The notes beneath the pieces are model-generated. The model was not told the DNA's origin. It saw only the letters and a program-made list of their open reading frames with translations, and searched no databases. Shown here one piece after another: positions 22,627-32,527 of a stretch of DNA of 33,286 bases (position 1 is its first letter; every line of letters begins with the position of its first letter). The stretch is taken from positions 1 through 33,286 of the forward strand of contig CANIVU010000099.1 in assembly GCA_947470805.1 (NCBI GenBank). The letters run 5' to 3'. Origin of the DNA: Acidobacteriota bacterium. GTDB lineage: Bacteria; Acidobacteriota; Terriglobia; Bryobacterales; Bryobacteraceae. Made by a program: the position numbers and the translations under genes.

Positions 22627-23471
22627 ATGTCCGCCAAGCCCCTCTGGCAAGCCTGCCGCGAGGCCAATCCCGGCCTCGTCGAAAAACTCCTCCGCCAAGG
22701 CGCCGATCCCAACGCTCCCTGGCGCGGCTACCCTCCGCTCCACATCCCCAAATCCCAGCCTGCCTGGAAAACCTGTTAGACCACGGTGACTAGTCCGTCA
22801 TTGACCTCCTCCACCACCGAGGCATCAAGGCAGAAGACTCGCCCCCCCAAACAGACCGCTACGGCCTCCAACCCCTCCACGACCTCTCTCGCTCCCGCCT
22901 CTCCCCTCCACCCAACACTGCCCCCCACCGAACCGCGCGCGTCAGCAAGCGGCCCTCCCTCCCACCGAACCGCCCCCCATCGGAGGTACCCAAGCTGCTA
23001 AAATCCGTCGCCAACCCCACCGCCGAAAGTAAAGCCGGCACCCACGCCATCACGCCCAGCAACCTCGAAATCTACAAAATCCTCCTCCAACACGGCGCCA
23101 ACCCCAACCGCGCCCTCACCTCCGCCGCCTGGAACACCCACCCCTTCCCGGACTACGCCCAACCCGCCATCGACCACGGCGCCCACCCGGACCATGCCAC
23201 CGCCGAAGACAAACCCCTGCTCAACCATCTCATCCAGTGGGGCCGCATGCAGCAGGCATATTGGCTGCTCGACCGTGGCGCCAGCCCCAACATCCCCGAC
23301 GCCGACGGCTGGACCGCTCTCCACCAATGCGCCTCCCGAGGCAACGGGAAGATGATCGCCGCTCTGCTCGCCCACGGAGCCGACCGCACCCGCCGCTGCA
23401 AACTCGGCCACACCGCCGCCGACGTCGCCCGCATCACCGGGCGTCCGCAGCTCGAAGCCGAACTGCGCTAA
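22627..23471 (+). pseudogene. Broken ankyrin-repeat protein gene
   Basis: The frame starting at 22627 gives an ankyrin-like start (SAKPLWQACREANPGLVEKL, LRQGADPNAPWRGYPPLHI) and stops at TAG near 22778. The same protein continues in another frame from about 22764 (LENLLDHGD), hits an in-frame TAG at 22791, then stays open to 23471: IDLLHHRGIKAED, LEIYKILLQHGANPN, AYWLLDRGASPNIPDADGW, TALHQCASRGNGKMIAALLA, HGADRTRRCKLGHTAADVA. At least one frameshift and one nonsense codon are therefore needed. The intact gene would have encoded ~280 residues with five or more ankyrin repeats. A residual product from the ATG at 23247 (74 residues, two repeats) is conceivable. Confidence 0.75.
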
Positions 23472-24621
23472 CCGCCAGGCCCAAGTACGCGGCGAGGACC
23501 ACCGCGTCCACCACAAACGGGTCCCACCACAGCCCCCGCACCTCCATCACCGCCACCGCGAAAATGGGAGCGCACAGCAACACCACCGCCCACCCGCGCC
23601 GCCCCAGCAAACACACCCCGGCCACAAACCCGCCGATCAGAAGCGCGGGCAGCCGGTAAAGCATCGGCACGTCCGGCTCAAGTCGAGTGGTCTCGCCGGA
23701 GTAGTGAACCAGCGAAAAGGACCACCCTGCCGCAACCGGCCAATAAAACAGCGCCGCGACCACGCCCAACAACGCCATTCCAGCCCACCGCCGCCAGCCC
23801 TTCAAACAAAGGACGGAGACGAGCATCGCCCCCAGCGTCAACTCAGTGGACCAGTGTCCCTGCCACTCCCAAAGCCAAGCCGTCGCCCGTGCGTTCTCCG
23901 CCCATCCGACCTCCCGAACCATGCCCAGTATCCCCAAACCCAACCAAGGCAACACCGCCAGCCACCGGACACCCGCCAACCGCAACGCCCACCCCGGCCA
24001 CGAAGCGGCAAAAAAGCTCTGGTAAACCAGCATCGGCACGCGCATCCAGTCGTCCCAATCCCTAGGCTCAGCCGTCTCCCGAAAGGACGAAGTGCCCTCG
24101 GGGACGAGCGACATCTGCGCCGCCCCCAGCGCCAACGCCAACAAAACCCAAGCCGCCTCCCGGCCCGGCCACAGCAGTACCCCGGCCAGCCCCACCAGAA
24201 TCATAAACACCGGCGGCAGCATCGCATACCAAAGCGCCTTCAACTCGGTCATCTTTCCGCAGGTGCAGTGCCCGAAGATCGGCTGTTTCTCCACCACCTT
24301 CCCATCGGCCCGTCGAAACGAAAGGACAAACGGCCAGGGCTTGGGCTCATTCTCCTCAAACCGCCGCAACTCCCGCCAATAACCGGACGTCCCGACCACC
24401 GCCCGCCCATTCACCGCCACCAACTCCGGCCCCTGACGCGCCCATACCTCCATGGTCCCCGGCCGCAACACCACCGGCACAAACCGAAACCCCTGCCGCG
24501 CCTGCCAGTCCTCCCACCGGAACCGCCCCTCAAACAGGAGCACGAACGCCATCACCGCCAACGCCGCCCATCGCATCCACCCAAAGACTCCGCGCGAGTT
24601 TCGAAAGTTCCGAAAGGTCAT
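23434..24621 (-). CDS. Multi-spanning membrane protein resembling the sensor half of acidobacterial signalling proteins
   Basis: 395 residues from the ATG at 24621. One N-terminal membrane segment (WAALAVMAFVLLFEG) is followed by an exported ~110-residue domain with a PDZ-like feel (ELVAVNGRAVVGTSGYWREL, PWPFVLSFRRADGKVVEKQP, IFGHCTCGK). Eight or so further hydrophobic segments follow (FMILVGLAGVLLWPG, AAWVLLALALGAAQMSL, LGAMLVSVLCL, GMALLGVVAALFYWPVAAGW). Related acidobacterial proteins carry the same head attached to a kinase or SpoIIE phosphatase; here nothing follows the membrane part, so it is either a truncated form or a stand-alone relative. The 3' end overlaps the ankyrin pseudogene by 38 bases. 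Function unknown. Confidence 0.65.
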   Translation of the reverse strand: MTFRNFRNSRGVFGWMRWAALAVMAFVLLFEGRFRWEDWQARQGFRFVPVVLRPGTMEVWARQGPELVAVNGRAVVGTSGYWRELRRFEENEPKPWPFVLSFRRADGKVVEKQPIFGHCTCGKMTELKALWYAMLPPVFMILVGLAGVLLWPGREAAWVLLALALGAAQMSLVPEGTSSFRETAEPRDWDDWMRVPMLVYQSFFAASWPGWALRLAGVRWLAVLPWLGLGILGMVREVGWAENARATAWLWEWQGHWSTELTLGAMLVSVLCLKGWRRWAGMALLGVVAALFYWPVAAGWSFSLVHYSGETTRLEPDVPMLYRLPALLIGGFVAGVCLLGRRGWAVVLLCAPIFAVAVMEVRGLWWDPFVVDAVVLAAYLGLAVSAVRLRAADAR

Positions 24622-24788
24622 CCGGTCTCTCTTGCAAATTCCAGCACTGTCAGGCCACCACGAACATTCCGTCATGAACGTCCATATCCATCGGCAGCAG
24701 CACACAACGATCGCTGAACGAAAAGACGCCTCACGCGGGCACCCACGGAAAAGCGTTCTACTCGACATTCCCCCAGAGCCCCATAGAC

Positions 24789-25259
24789 CTAAGCATCCTC
24801 CCCAACTCCAGCCAGGAACCGGGCCCGCAACTCCTCCCCGATCCAGAACCCCGCGTGGTCCACCATGGCGTCCAGCACGGGACGGCACGCCGAAATCAGT
24901 CCGGCCGCCTTCGCCGCCGCAAGTACGCCAAGTACCCCCGTAACGGTCAAACCTCTGCTCTGCGCCTCGCGCCTCCCTCGGCGTTCATCCAACAGAATCA
25001 GATCGGCCGAAATCTCCTGGGCGACAATGATCGCCTCCGCCTCCCCTGGATCGAGACTCTCCCGCAATCGGCTCAGTTCTGTCACTCCCACGGCCACAAC
25101 CACTCGCATCCATTCCTCTTGCAAGGGAACGCCATAGCGAGCAAGCTCCTCCGAAACGGTGACTGGGACAACGACGTCATGAAACAGGTCTCGCAGCAGA
25201 CCCAAACGCTCCACGATCGCCAGATTCAAAATCGGCGACGCGTCGGAGACGACAATCAT
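24789..25259 (-). CDS. DUF3368 PIN-like toxin
   Basis: 156 residues from the ATG that overlaps the antitoxin stop (ATGA). The PIN-like fold is clear: VVSDASPILNLAIVERLGLL (first acidic residue), LDPGEAEAIIVAQEISADLI (G-E-A-E-A acidic motif), LLDERRGRREAQSRGLTVTG (third acidic site) and VLGVLAAAKAAGLISA. DUF3368 proteins are predicted ribonucleases and are typically paired with UPF0175 proteins in toxin-antitoxin modules, as here. All expected acidic positions appear intact, so the toxin may be active. Confidence 0.9.
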   Translation of the reverse strand: MIVVSDASPILNLAIVERLGLLRDLFHDVVVPVTVSEELARYGVPLQEEWMRVVVAVGVTELSRLRESLDPGEAEAIIVAQEISADLILLDERRGRREAQSRGLTVTGVLGVLAAAKAAGLISACRPVLDAMVDHAGFWIGEELRARFLAGVGEDA

Positions 25260-25501
25260 CTTCCTCGGCGCGAGGCCGCCCACGCCAGGTCGGCATCCAA
25301 TTCTTCTAACCCGTAATGCAGCGGGATCTTTCGCGCTGCCAAAACCCGCTGCAGCTCCAACTGCGAAAGCTCGCAATAACGGGCCGCCTGTCCCAGCGTC
25401 AAACGTTCTTGCTGAAAGAGGGTCACCGCCAATTCCAGACGCAACTCTTGCTCCGTCAGGTGGGCGGAATGCAGAAGTTCGTCGGGAAAAGTCACTGCCA
25501 T
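25256..25501 (-). CDS. UPF0175 family antitoxin
   Basis: 81 residues: VTFPDELLHSAHLTEQELRL, LAVTLFQQERLTLGQAARYC, ELSQLELQRVLAARKIPLHY, the usual UPF0175 pattern with a helix-turn-helix-like centre. The ATG at 25501 starts the conserved MAVTFPDELL; an ATG eight codons upstream is possible. It precedes and overlaps by 4 bases the DUF3368 gene. The pair would be a type II module in which this protein binds the toxin and represses the operon. Confidence 0.88.
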   Translation of the reverse strand: MAVTFPDELLHSAHLTEQELRLELAVTLFQQERLTLGQAARYCELSQLELQRVLAARKIPLHYGLEELDADLAWAASRRGR

Positions 25502-25525
25502 GGGATTCCAGTCGAAGTGTAGCAA

Positions 25526-25706
25526 ATCGGGTTACGCTGAGACATCTCACCCACGGGAGCGACCTGGAAACGCGGGCTCGGAGACTGCGGTAAATCGAAG
25601 GCCGGTACCGGCCTCCCCAGTCACCACCGAAATTAGGGACAGTCACCGCAATTACCAAAATAATCCTACCCCAATTGTCCTACCCCCCGTAGCTGCTTCC
25701 CGCCAA
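25526..25706. other. Gap without a gene; palindrome at 25599-25614
   Basis: No coding sequence seen. It contains the perfect palindrome AGGCCGGTACCGGCCT, an inverted copy of the decamer GGTGACTGTC found at the slipin terminator, and two tandem copies of a TCCTACCCC sequence. It would include the promoter of the toxin-antitoxin operon on the minus strand. Confidence 0.4.
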
Positions 25707-25969
25707 ATCAACAACCTGAAAAAATCCACCCCCTAACTCCCTTGCCTCCCCATGCTAGGTTGAAATCGGGTCAGGAAGTCCTCGCCCACAAACAGCCCTC
25801 GCCACCTGCGAGGGCTGTTTGCATGTACACCACAAAACAGGAGCAACCCGTATGATCACCCCGGAAGAGAAGGCAAAAATCGCCCGCGAAAACGGCGCCA
25901 AATCAAAAGGTCCAGCCACCCAGGAAGGCACAGACCGGTCCCGCGCCAACGGCCTCAAAACCGGCACCC
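25707..25969 (+). repeat. Direct repeat, copy 1: structured leader plus 5' end of a hypothetical gene
   Basis: About 263 bases that match 32646-32907 at most positions, from ATCAACAAC through the codons for GTR at position ~40 of the encoded protein. Includes the near-identical core TGAAATCGGGTCAGGAA, the hairpin and the first ~39 codons. Both copies have the same orientation, and copy 1 loses similarity abruptly after 25969. Confidence 0.88.
25790..25820 (+). promoter_or_regulatory. 13-bp leader hairpin, copy 1
   Basis: AAACAGCCCTCGC (25790-25802) and its exact complement (25808-25820) enclose loop CACCT, 31 bases before the start codon. An upstream CCTCGC (25780-25785) could compete for the same 3' arm. 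The stem is identical in copy 2, while the loop differs (GCCA there), so the paired structure seems to be what is conserved. Confidence 0.7.
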
Positions 25970-26157
25970 GGTATCCGGTAATCCGTCCGTACAGATTGTG
26001 CCGCCGATGGCGGCCAGCGCGAAACCGCCCCACCTCCAGCCCAACGGTCGAAGTGGAATCCAAGTCTGCTCAGTTCATCTCGCGCCCCCGCACGCCGTGG
26101 TCCACGGAGGGGAATTCAATCTCAAGGCACCGGGAAAAGCAGTGTGTTCGATACTGA
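25852..26157 (+). pseudogene. Truncated copy of the ITPEEKAKIARENG hypothetical gene
   Basis: The first ~40 residues (ITPEEKAKIARENGAKSKGP, TQEGTDRSRANGLKTGTR) match the gene at 32790, including the K-S-x-G-P-x-T-x-E-G motif typical of a large acidobacterial/planctomycete hypothetical family. After GTR the frame runs into unrelated, Arg/Pro-rich sequence to a chance stop and overlaps the end of the convergent gene at 26122. AGGAG lies ~11 bases before the ATG. The downstream part was probably replaced by the insertion that brought in the 26-32 kb genes. The 150 bases at 25970-26121 hold nothing recognisable. Confidence 0.65.
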
Positions 26158-28596
26158 CTCCCCAGTATGCACGCGGACACTGTGATAGCCGGATGACAAT
26201 TCGGAAGGCAGGGTAATTCGAAGCGTTTTGGTGTCGACGGCTTCGCTCGGAACCGCAACACCATCAATCGACACGCTCGTACCGCCGGCAGGCCACTCGC
26301 CGGAAAGCATCGCCGTGCCACCCGGCGGAAAGTAACGATCCGCACCGAAAGTCCCGCCGGCCCGGCTGGAGGGGCTCATTCGGTCCAACCGGGGCAATGT
26401 GCCGGCCGACTCGATCACACGCACAAACGTAATGGTTTCAGCGCCGTCGTTGTAGGGATTGGGTCTGTCCGTGGAACGAAGACCGGAACCAACCAGAAGC
26501 GTCTCGGTTGCGCTGAGTGGAAAGATGCCCGCCGGAGAGAAGCCATGTATATGCGTCGAATAAACACGCTCTTGCAGCGCCATATCGAACTTGATCAGAT
26601 AGCCGGAACTCCCAAACGCGTCATGCATTTCAACCGCCGCTTTCAGCGGCATATCATTGCTTTCAGTAGTACCACCAACCAGTACATTCCCCCACCGGTC
26701 CATTGCGGCCGCCGTCGCGCTGCTCGGTCTGGTGCCGCCCACCATGCTGCGGGCGATTGGTGCGCCAGACGCCTCGAACCGGTGGATAACTCCGCGGTCC
26801 TCGGGGAACGGCTCCTGGTTAGAGAATCTGGCAAAGCGATTGCCGGCAGCGATAAAACCGCCATTGGGAAGTGTGGAAAGCGAGGTGAAGCTGTGACCGA
26901 TTTCCGGCGCCGGCGAAACCCATCTCACTGCGGCAGCATCCGCCGACAGCCGGATCAGGCTACCGCTTGAGCCGAAAACGGCATCTCCATCCGGCTGAAC
27001 CGAGATTGGACCCGCGTTCTCTGTGCCGAGCAATGCACTCGCCACCAGGGCCCCCTGGCCCCCGGAAAGCCGCATAAAATAGCTGCTCGTTCGAAACGGC
27101 GATACGCTAAATGGCCTCGCGGTAACCGGAACGGCTTGATCGTCCGTGCGCGCCTGAAGATACACACTGCCGTCGGGACCGACGGCGCAGTGTGAGCCTG
27201 GGGGAAAAGAACTCCCGAAACTCAAAGATAGGCTCGGGACCCGGGTCAGCCACCGGATTTGCTTCAAGTCGGCGGAGATCCGCGCCACAAAGCCCCGCGG
27301 ATTGGTGCCGATGCGCGAAGTCGCCGGGAGTGTATCGTCGTCGCTGGTCCCGGTGATCAGGATGTCGCCGTCCGGAAACAAGTCCATCCCGCCAACCGCA
27401 TCCGCACCCACTCCGCCCAGTTCGGTATAGGCGATCAATTCGCCATTCTGGCGGAAGCGAGCGATGAAGATATCGGGTACCGGCCGCACGCTGACGTAGA
27501 GTCTTCCGTCTATCAGGCCAGTGAGTCGTTCGACGACTTGCGGAACCGGAGTCCTAGATACTTCCTTCAGGTCGCTGGAGAGAACATAGATCGTGTTATC
27601 GCCCCCTTTAGTTGCATAATGCCGCTTCTTAACAAAGTCGGTTTGAATGTAACTGAATGGGAAGGGCTGGGCCATGGGCTCCCAGGATTCGCCCCGGTTG
27701 ACGCCCCGCCAACTCTTCTCGGAACCGACGGCATAAAGTACGCCGGGACGCTCTGGGTCGATTACCAGGCGCAACCCAATAGGCCACTCAAAAGGAAGCG
27801 GAAGAGGTGTCCATGCTCTTCCTCCGTCCTCTGTTCTGTACAAAGTAGTCGTCGTTCCCGATAGAAAACCGGCTGCGTAGGCCAGACCTGGAAAATGTGG
27901 GTCCACGACATCGAGGAAGATCGACGCGACAGGATTGCCGTTTGAGACCCATGAGGAGCCACAATCGTGGGAAACAATGTTGGTTACTTGGGACACCATG
28001 AAGCACGGGTCAACGGAATCAATCAAGCCGACCCTGACCCCGGCGGGAACTGCCAGCTTTCGCCACGTCCCATTTCTATTTTCACGAAACCGCAGATCCC
28101 AGTTGAACTGGAAATCCTGGAAATTAGACGATACGAAGAAAATCCCGGACGGTGCGGTTTTTACGTAACCCGGTGACAGACTGACGTAGGGCAGAGTTGC
28201 GGAAAGGTCCCGCCAAGTGATCCCCTTGTCATCAGAGAATCGAGCCGCCTGCTGGCTCCACAAGTAGAGTTCAGACGGGTTGGAGGAATCGGCAACAATC
28301 CCCTCAGCCACCCTCGTTCCAGTGAAGGCTACGGATAACGAAGCCATATTATCGCTTCCAAGAACCCGTAAGTCGCCGTGGAGGTCCGGATGTCCACGCT
28401 TAAGGCCTGAATCCTCGAGCCCAAGGGCCGTCGACTCTCCCAGCACAACAATTTCCCCGGCGTAATTGACTCTGGCCGCCCTTACCTTTAATGAGCCTTG
28501 GTGATCGAGCGGCAAGATCCGCTCGACAGTCACGTGCTGATCACACGCCGACAACAAGGGCACCAATGCTAGAAGAATGGAACGTCCCTGAATCAT
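26122..28596 (-). CDS. Large surface lipoprotein with Asp-box repeats and C-terminal TIG-like domain
   Basis: 824 residues from the ATG at 28596, which gives a lipoprotein signal (IQGRSILLALVPLLSACDQH, lipobox L-S-A-C). A GTG 11 codons upstream lacks this. The body is a beta-propeller type with Asp-box (BNR/sortilin-like) motifs: SDDKGITWRDLS, SHDCGSSWVS, RTEDGGRAWTPL, NRGESWEPM. Then come SBBP-like repeats (GGMDLFPDGDILITGTSDDD, AAMDRWGNVLVGGTTESND, LPNGGFIAAGN). The last ~90 residues (PPGGTAMLSGEWPAGGTSVS, HSVRVHTGESVSNTLLFPVP) resemble an IPT/TIG immunoglobulin-like domain. Third gene of a minus-strand operon. Composition is less G+C-biased than in the rest of the window. Confidence 0.8.
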   Translation of the reverse strand: MIQGRSILLALVPLLSACDQHVTVERILPLDHQGSLKVRAARVNYAGEIVVLGESTALGLEDSGLKRGHPDLHGDLRVLGSDNMASLSVAFTGTRVAEGIVADSSNPSELYLWSQQAARFSDDKGITWRDLSATLPYVSLSPGYVKTAPSGIFFVSSNFQDFQFNWDLRFRENRNGTWRKLAVPAGVRVGLIDSVDPCFMVSQVTNIVSHDCGSSWVSNGNPVASIFLDVVDPHFPGLAYAAGFLSGTTTTLYRTEDGGRAWTPLPLPFEWPIGLRLVIDPERPGVLYAVGSEKSWRGVNRGESWEPMAQPFPFSYIQTDFVKKRHYATKGGDNTIYVLSSDLKEVSRTPVPQVVERLTGLIDGRLYVSVRPVPDIFIARFRQNGELIAYTELGGVGADAVGGMDLFPDGDILITGTSDDDTLPATSRIGTNPRGFVARISADLKQIRWLTRVPSLSLSFGSSFPPGSHCAVGPDGSVYLQARTDDQAVPVTARPFSVSPFRTSSYFMRLSGGQGALVASALLGTENAGPISVQPDGDAVFGSSGSLIRLSADAAAVRWVSPAPEIGHSFTSLSTLPNGGFIAAGNRFARFSNQEPFPEDRGVIHRFEASGAPIARSMVGGTRPSSATAAAMDRWGNVLVGGTTESNDMPLKAAVEMHDAFGSSGYLIKFDMALQERVYSTHIHGFSPAGIFPLSATETLLVGSGLRSTDRPNPYNDGAETITFVRVIESAGTLPRLDRMSPSSRAGGTFGADRYFPPGGTAMLSGEWPAGGTSVSIDGVAVPSEAVDTKTLRITLPSELSSGYHSVRVHTGESVSNTLLFPVP

Positions 28597-28619
28597 CACG
28601 TTTTGCCCCAAATTCAACG

Positions 28620-31600
28620 CTACTGGCACTTTGGGAGTGCGATCAAAGGATCCGGTGAAGGATTAATGTTATTCAAAGTGACAACTTGATGCTCACAGTA
28701 CGGACCAGCGGTGTTGCCAAGAAAAGTGTTGTTCAACACTTTGATCGCACCATCAACACCCGGCACGCTAAAGGTATTCAAACCGCACACAACATTTTCA
28801 GCAGGGGGAGGACAAGCATCAAAACGAATTCCATAGCGCTGTGTCGGAATGTCTGGCGGCGCGTTGCCAATTGTGTTCCCTTCGAGAGTGATCTTTGAAG
28901 AAACCCGCCCGTTAGGGGGGGCGTACTCGCGATTGACGACGATGATTCCGGCATTCCCAGTCCACCCTTGGCTCCCGTTATTCAAAATCTGATTATTCAA
29001 CACCGTCGTAGCCCAGGAGCTGTGCAAAACAATCCCCGCCGACGGAAAACCGCGAATCGTATTTCCGGTGATCGTCGCCCGCGCTCCATGTACCTCCAGT
29101 CCTTCTGTAGCCGTATCAAGCCCGGTACCGTCGAAGATAGAGTTTGACACCGTCGCAAGAGCAGCACATCGATCAACGAATATGGTCCCGCCGGCACCGT
29201 CATAAGGATTGAAATAGTTATGACCGAAGATGGATCCGGAGATTTGCGGATAGAATACGGAATTAAGCGCGACGGCGCCCGTCCAGCTATCTTTGAAGGA
29301 GCTATTGGTAAATAACACGTACTGCGGAACACTGCGGGCGATGTCCGAATCCATGGATGTCACCGTGTCGCAGACGTACTTTCTAATCAAGGGGATACTC
29401 GGGTCCAGTGGTGAAGTCGGAGCCGGAGCGATCAGGTCGGAATAGCCATTGCCCCACACAAGAGCGCCCACGCCTGCCGCGTTCTTGAAGTAACATTGAT
29501 CGATCTTTATCGCTTCTGTCCCGGCGCCCCCAATTTTGGCGCCGGCAACCGTCAACCCGCGGCCAACCGCATCGCGGAAAATCATTCGACGCAATGTGAT
29601 GTTATTGGTCGGAGTTCCGTCGTTTACGCCCCCTCCGTTGCGCCCGTGGATATACATGTCGTTTGCAGTGGGCTGAAGTCCGCTGCCCAGGCAAGTATTT
29701 GCCAACGTCTCGTTATTCCCGTCCAAGGTGATATTCTGGATCGTCACGTTCTGGACTCCAGCGCCTATCGTAAGGAGTGGCTGGCAGCCGGACTTGCGCC
29801 ACAAAATCGTACGGCTCTTCGGAAGTCCGTTCGGCCCGGCCGAAAGGTGCTCATCCGCACCGGTAATCGTGATGCCAGAACGTGTAATCTCATACGGACC
29901 AGTGTCTCCACTGGCCAGAGTATCTATCGAGTAAATTCCAGCGGGCAAAATACAAGTCGTCGGTTGGGAGGCGCTTGTGATGCAGGTCTTAAACCCCGCA
30001 AGCGTCTCCGCGGTCGGAGATGCGGGAATAACCGGATTCATGCTCGTGGACGAATACCAGCTACTTCCAATCTTCACGGAAAGAGTCGCATAAGCGTTGG
30101 TAACGAAACCGGGTATCGTGTCGATCTTCGCCACGCCCGGAATCCGGGTGGAATCGAGTTCCCGGCCGTATCCGCTATATAGGTCGTTCCCATTAAGCGT
30201 ACTGCCAAGGGAGAAAGTCCAGTCTGTAAAGCTCGTGCCTCGCGCCGTCCAGAACCAAATTTCGGAACTGATCGGGACCCCCGGTGCCGGTTCCGTGATG
30301 CCGATTCCTGCCGACGGGTCGGCTGCCGGTGGCGGCGGCAGGTGCAGCACCGCCGTCGTGTATTTCGCCGTTACGTCCGTCAGCTTGTCGGCCGGATTGC
30401 CGCGACCCACTATGGTTACCCAAAGCGGCCTTCCGTCAAGGGCGTTTCGCAAATCCACTGTTTTTGAATTCCCCGAAAAGAACTCGGGTCTTGTGGCTCC
30501 AGGATAGACGTCCGCCCGTCCCGGCGAACTCCCAATGAAAAGATAGTATTGGGATGCCGCCCCCGCCAAAGCGGTCCATGTGAACGTCACCGATTGCTGA
30601 TCCAGTCGCGTCCCTTCGGCGGGGCTCAATACAGCCAGCGCTTGCGGAGAAGGGCCTGACGAACCAGGCACCGTCAGCGAGTACCGTTTGACAACCTCGC
30701 CATTGCTGAACTTTGTGACGAGCGCTATGTTCAGATAGCCCACTACGTTCGGCACAATGAACCTCGCGGAATTTGCCGTCCCGGGAAGCGATGCCGAGAG
30801 GACGTTGGAATCGTTCAGAGACGAGCCGACGAGTACCGAATAGCCAGTCGCATTCAAGGCATTACCCCAGGTGAGGTTCACCGTACTCCCAGGGGCAACC
30901 GGCGCCAGATTAGCCGGCGAGACCAGCACCGCCGGTCGATTCTGCTCGACCGCGTAAAGCGTGAATGTATTGGCAATCGTGTCCCCATTTGTCGAGCTCT
31001 CCAACGTGACATACACCGGCTGGCCCGCGTTCGGCAGGTTACTGAACACGGCGGAACTTCCCGCGGGACACTGCTGGGGGTTGGCACTCGGTGTCGAACT
31101 CGGGCCAACACGAATACAAACCGATCCGGCGTCCGGTGGTCTAAAAAAGGAAAACGTGGCCGACGTGGCTTCCAGGACGGATCCGGCGGCCGGACTCGTT
31201 AAGCGCGCGCCGCCAGCAGTCCCGTTCGTATTCCAAAACCCTACCGTCTCATATGCCATTTCGTTATTGCAATACGTCGAACAGGATTGATACCAATAGG
31301 TCGCCACCACTTGGGCGTTCCCGGCAGTGAGCCGAATTCCTTTGGTAATCCGAATGTCAATACGTTGAGTGTATCCATTGTCGGTGCGCGTGGAATTGGC
31401 TAGGTCGATCGAACACTGGTTGGAGGCCAGCACCGACTGCCAGCCAGGTGCGCCAGACTGCCAGTTTGCCAGAATATTGGATGTCGTATCGTACAGCCCA
31501 ATTCGATACCCGAGCCACGTGTTGTCCAAAGTGACATAGCAGGAATCCCGCAGGGAGCCAGCGGCGGTATTGATTAGCAGCGAAATGGAACCGGTGCCGA

Positions 31601-31727
31601 CAGAAGGATAGGTGATGCTGACTGTCGTTTGAGTGCCAAGCGCGGGGCTATCCACCATGGAGAGAGCCGAAGCGTTCAGCGCAAGGATCAGACAGGATGC
31701 CGTAGTGAGAAGAGTTGCCTTTTTCAT
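28620..31727 (-). CDS. Exported right-handed beta-helix protein with Ig/FN3-like repeats
   Basis: 1035 residues from the ATG at 31727, preceded by GGAAAGAG; it starts with a signal peptide (KKATLLTTASCLILALNASA). After a cysteine-containing N-terminal domain come about four Ig/FN3-like repeats beginning LTSPAAGS, LVSPANLAPV, VLSPAEGTRL and ITEPAPGVPI. From about residue 600 the protein is a parallel beta-helix of the pectate-lyase/NosD kind: SGITITGADEH, VQNVTIQNITLDGN, NNITLRRMIFRDA, AEAIKIDQCYF-like coils, HGARATITGNTIRGFPSAGI, TTVLNNQILNNGSQGW, SKITLEGNTIGN. Such proteins bind or degrade polysaccharides or act as adhesins; no catalytic residues can be assigned. Middle gene of the operon, 16 bases after the preceding stop. 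Confidence 0.85.
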   Translation of the reverse strand: MKKATLLTTASCLILALNASALSMVDSPALGTQTTVSITYPSVGTGSISLLINTAAGSLRDSCYVTLDNTWLGYRIGLYDTTSNILANWQSGAPGWQSVLASNQCSIDLANSTRTDNGYTQRIDIRITKGIRLTAGNAQVVATYWYQSCSTYCNNEMAYETVGFWNTNGTAGGARLTSPAAGSVLEATSATFSFFRPPDAGSVCIRVGPSSTPSANPQQCPAGSSAVFSNLPNAGQPVYVTLESSTNGDTIANTFTLYAVEQNRPAVLVSPANLAPVAPGSTVNLTWGNALNATGYSVLVGSSLNDSNVLSASLPGTANSARFIVPNVVGYLNIALVTKFSNGEVVKRYSLTVPGSSGPSPQALAVLSPAEGTRLDQQSVTFTWTALAGAASQYYLFIGSSPGRADVYPGATRPEFFSGNSKTVDLRNALDGRPLWVTIVGRGNPADKLTDVTAKYTTAVLHLPPPPAADPSAGIGITEPAPGVPISSEIWFWTARGTSFTDWTFSLGSTLNGNDLYSGYGRELDSTRIPGVAKIDTIPGFVTNAYATLSVKIGSSWYSSTSMNPVIPASPTAETLAGFKTCITSASQPTTCILPAGIYSIDTLASGDTGPYEITRSGITITGADEHLSAGPNGLPKSRTILWRKSGCQPLLTIGAGVQNVTIQNITLDGNNETLANTCLGSGLQPTANDMYIHGRNGGGVNDGTPTNNITLRRMIFRDAVGRGLTVAGAKIGGAGTEAIKIDQCYFKNAAGVGALVWGNGYSDLIAPAPTSPLDPSIPLIRKYVCDTVTSMDSDIARSVPQYVLFTNSSFKDSWTGAVALNSVFYPQISGSIFGHNYFNPYDGAGGTIFVDRCAALATVSNSIFDGTGLDTATEGLEVHGARATITGNTIRGFPSAGIVLHSSWATTVLNNQILNNGSQGWTGNAGIIVVNREYAPPNGRVSSKITLEGNTIGNAPPDIPTQRYGIRFDACPPPAENVVCGLNTFSVPGVDGAIKVLNNTFLGNTAGPYCEHQVVTLNNINPSPDPLIALPKCQ

Positions 31728-31743
31728 TGATGTCTCTTTCCGC

Positions 31744-32487
<744 letters not shown>

Positions 32488-32498
32488 TCGGAGAAACG

Positions 32499-32527
32499 AG
32501 AATCACATGACATTGCGACAACGTCAA
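32499..32527 (-). promoter_or_regulatory. Candidate promoter of the repeat-controlled operon
   Basis: On the minus strand TTGACG (32527-32522), a 17-base spacer and GATTCT (32504-32499). The predicted start point is within a few bases of the ATG, so the transcript would have little or no leader, as at several other genes here. Confidence 0.5.
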
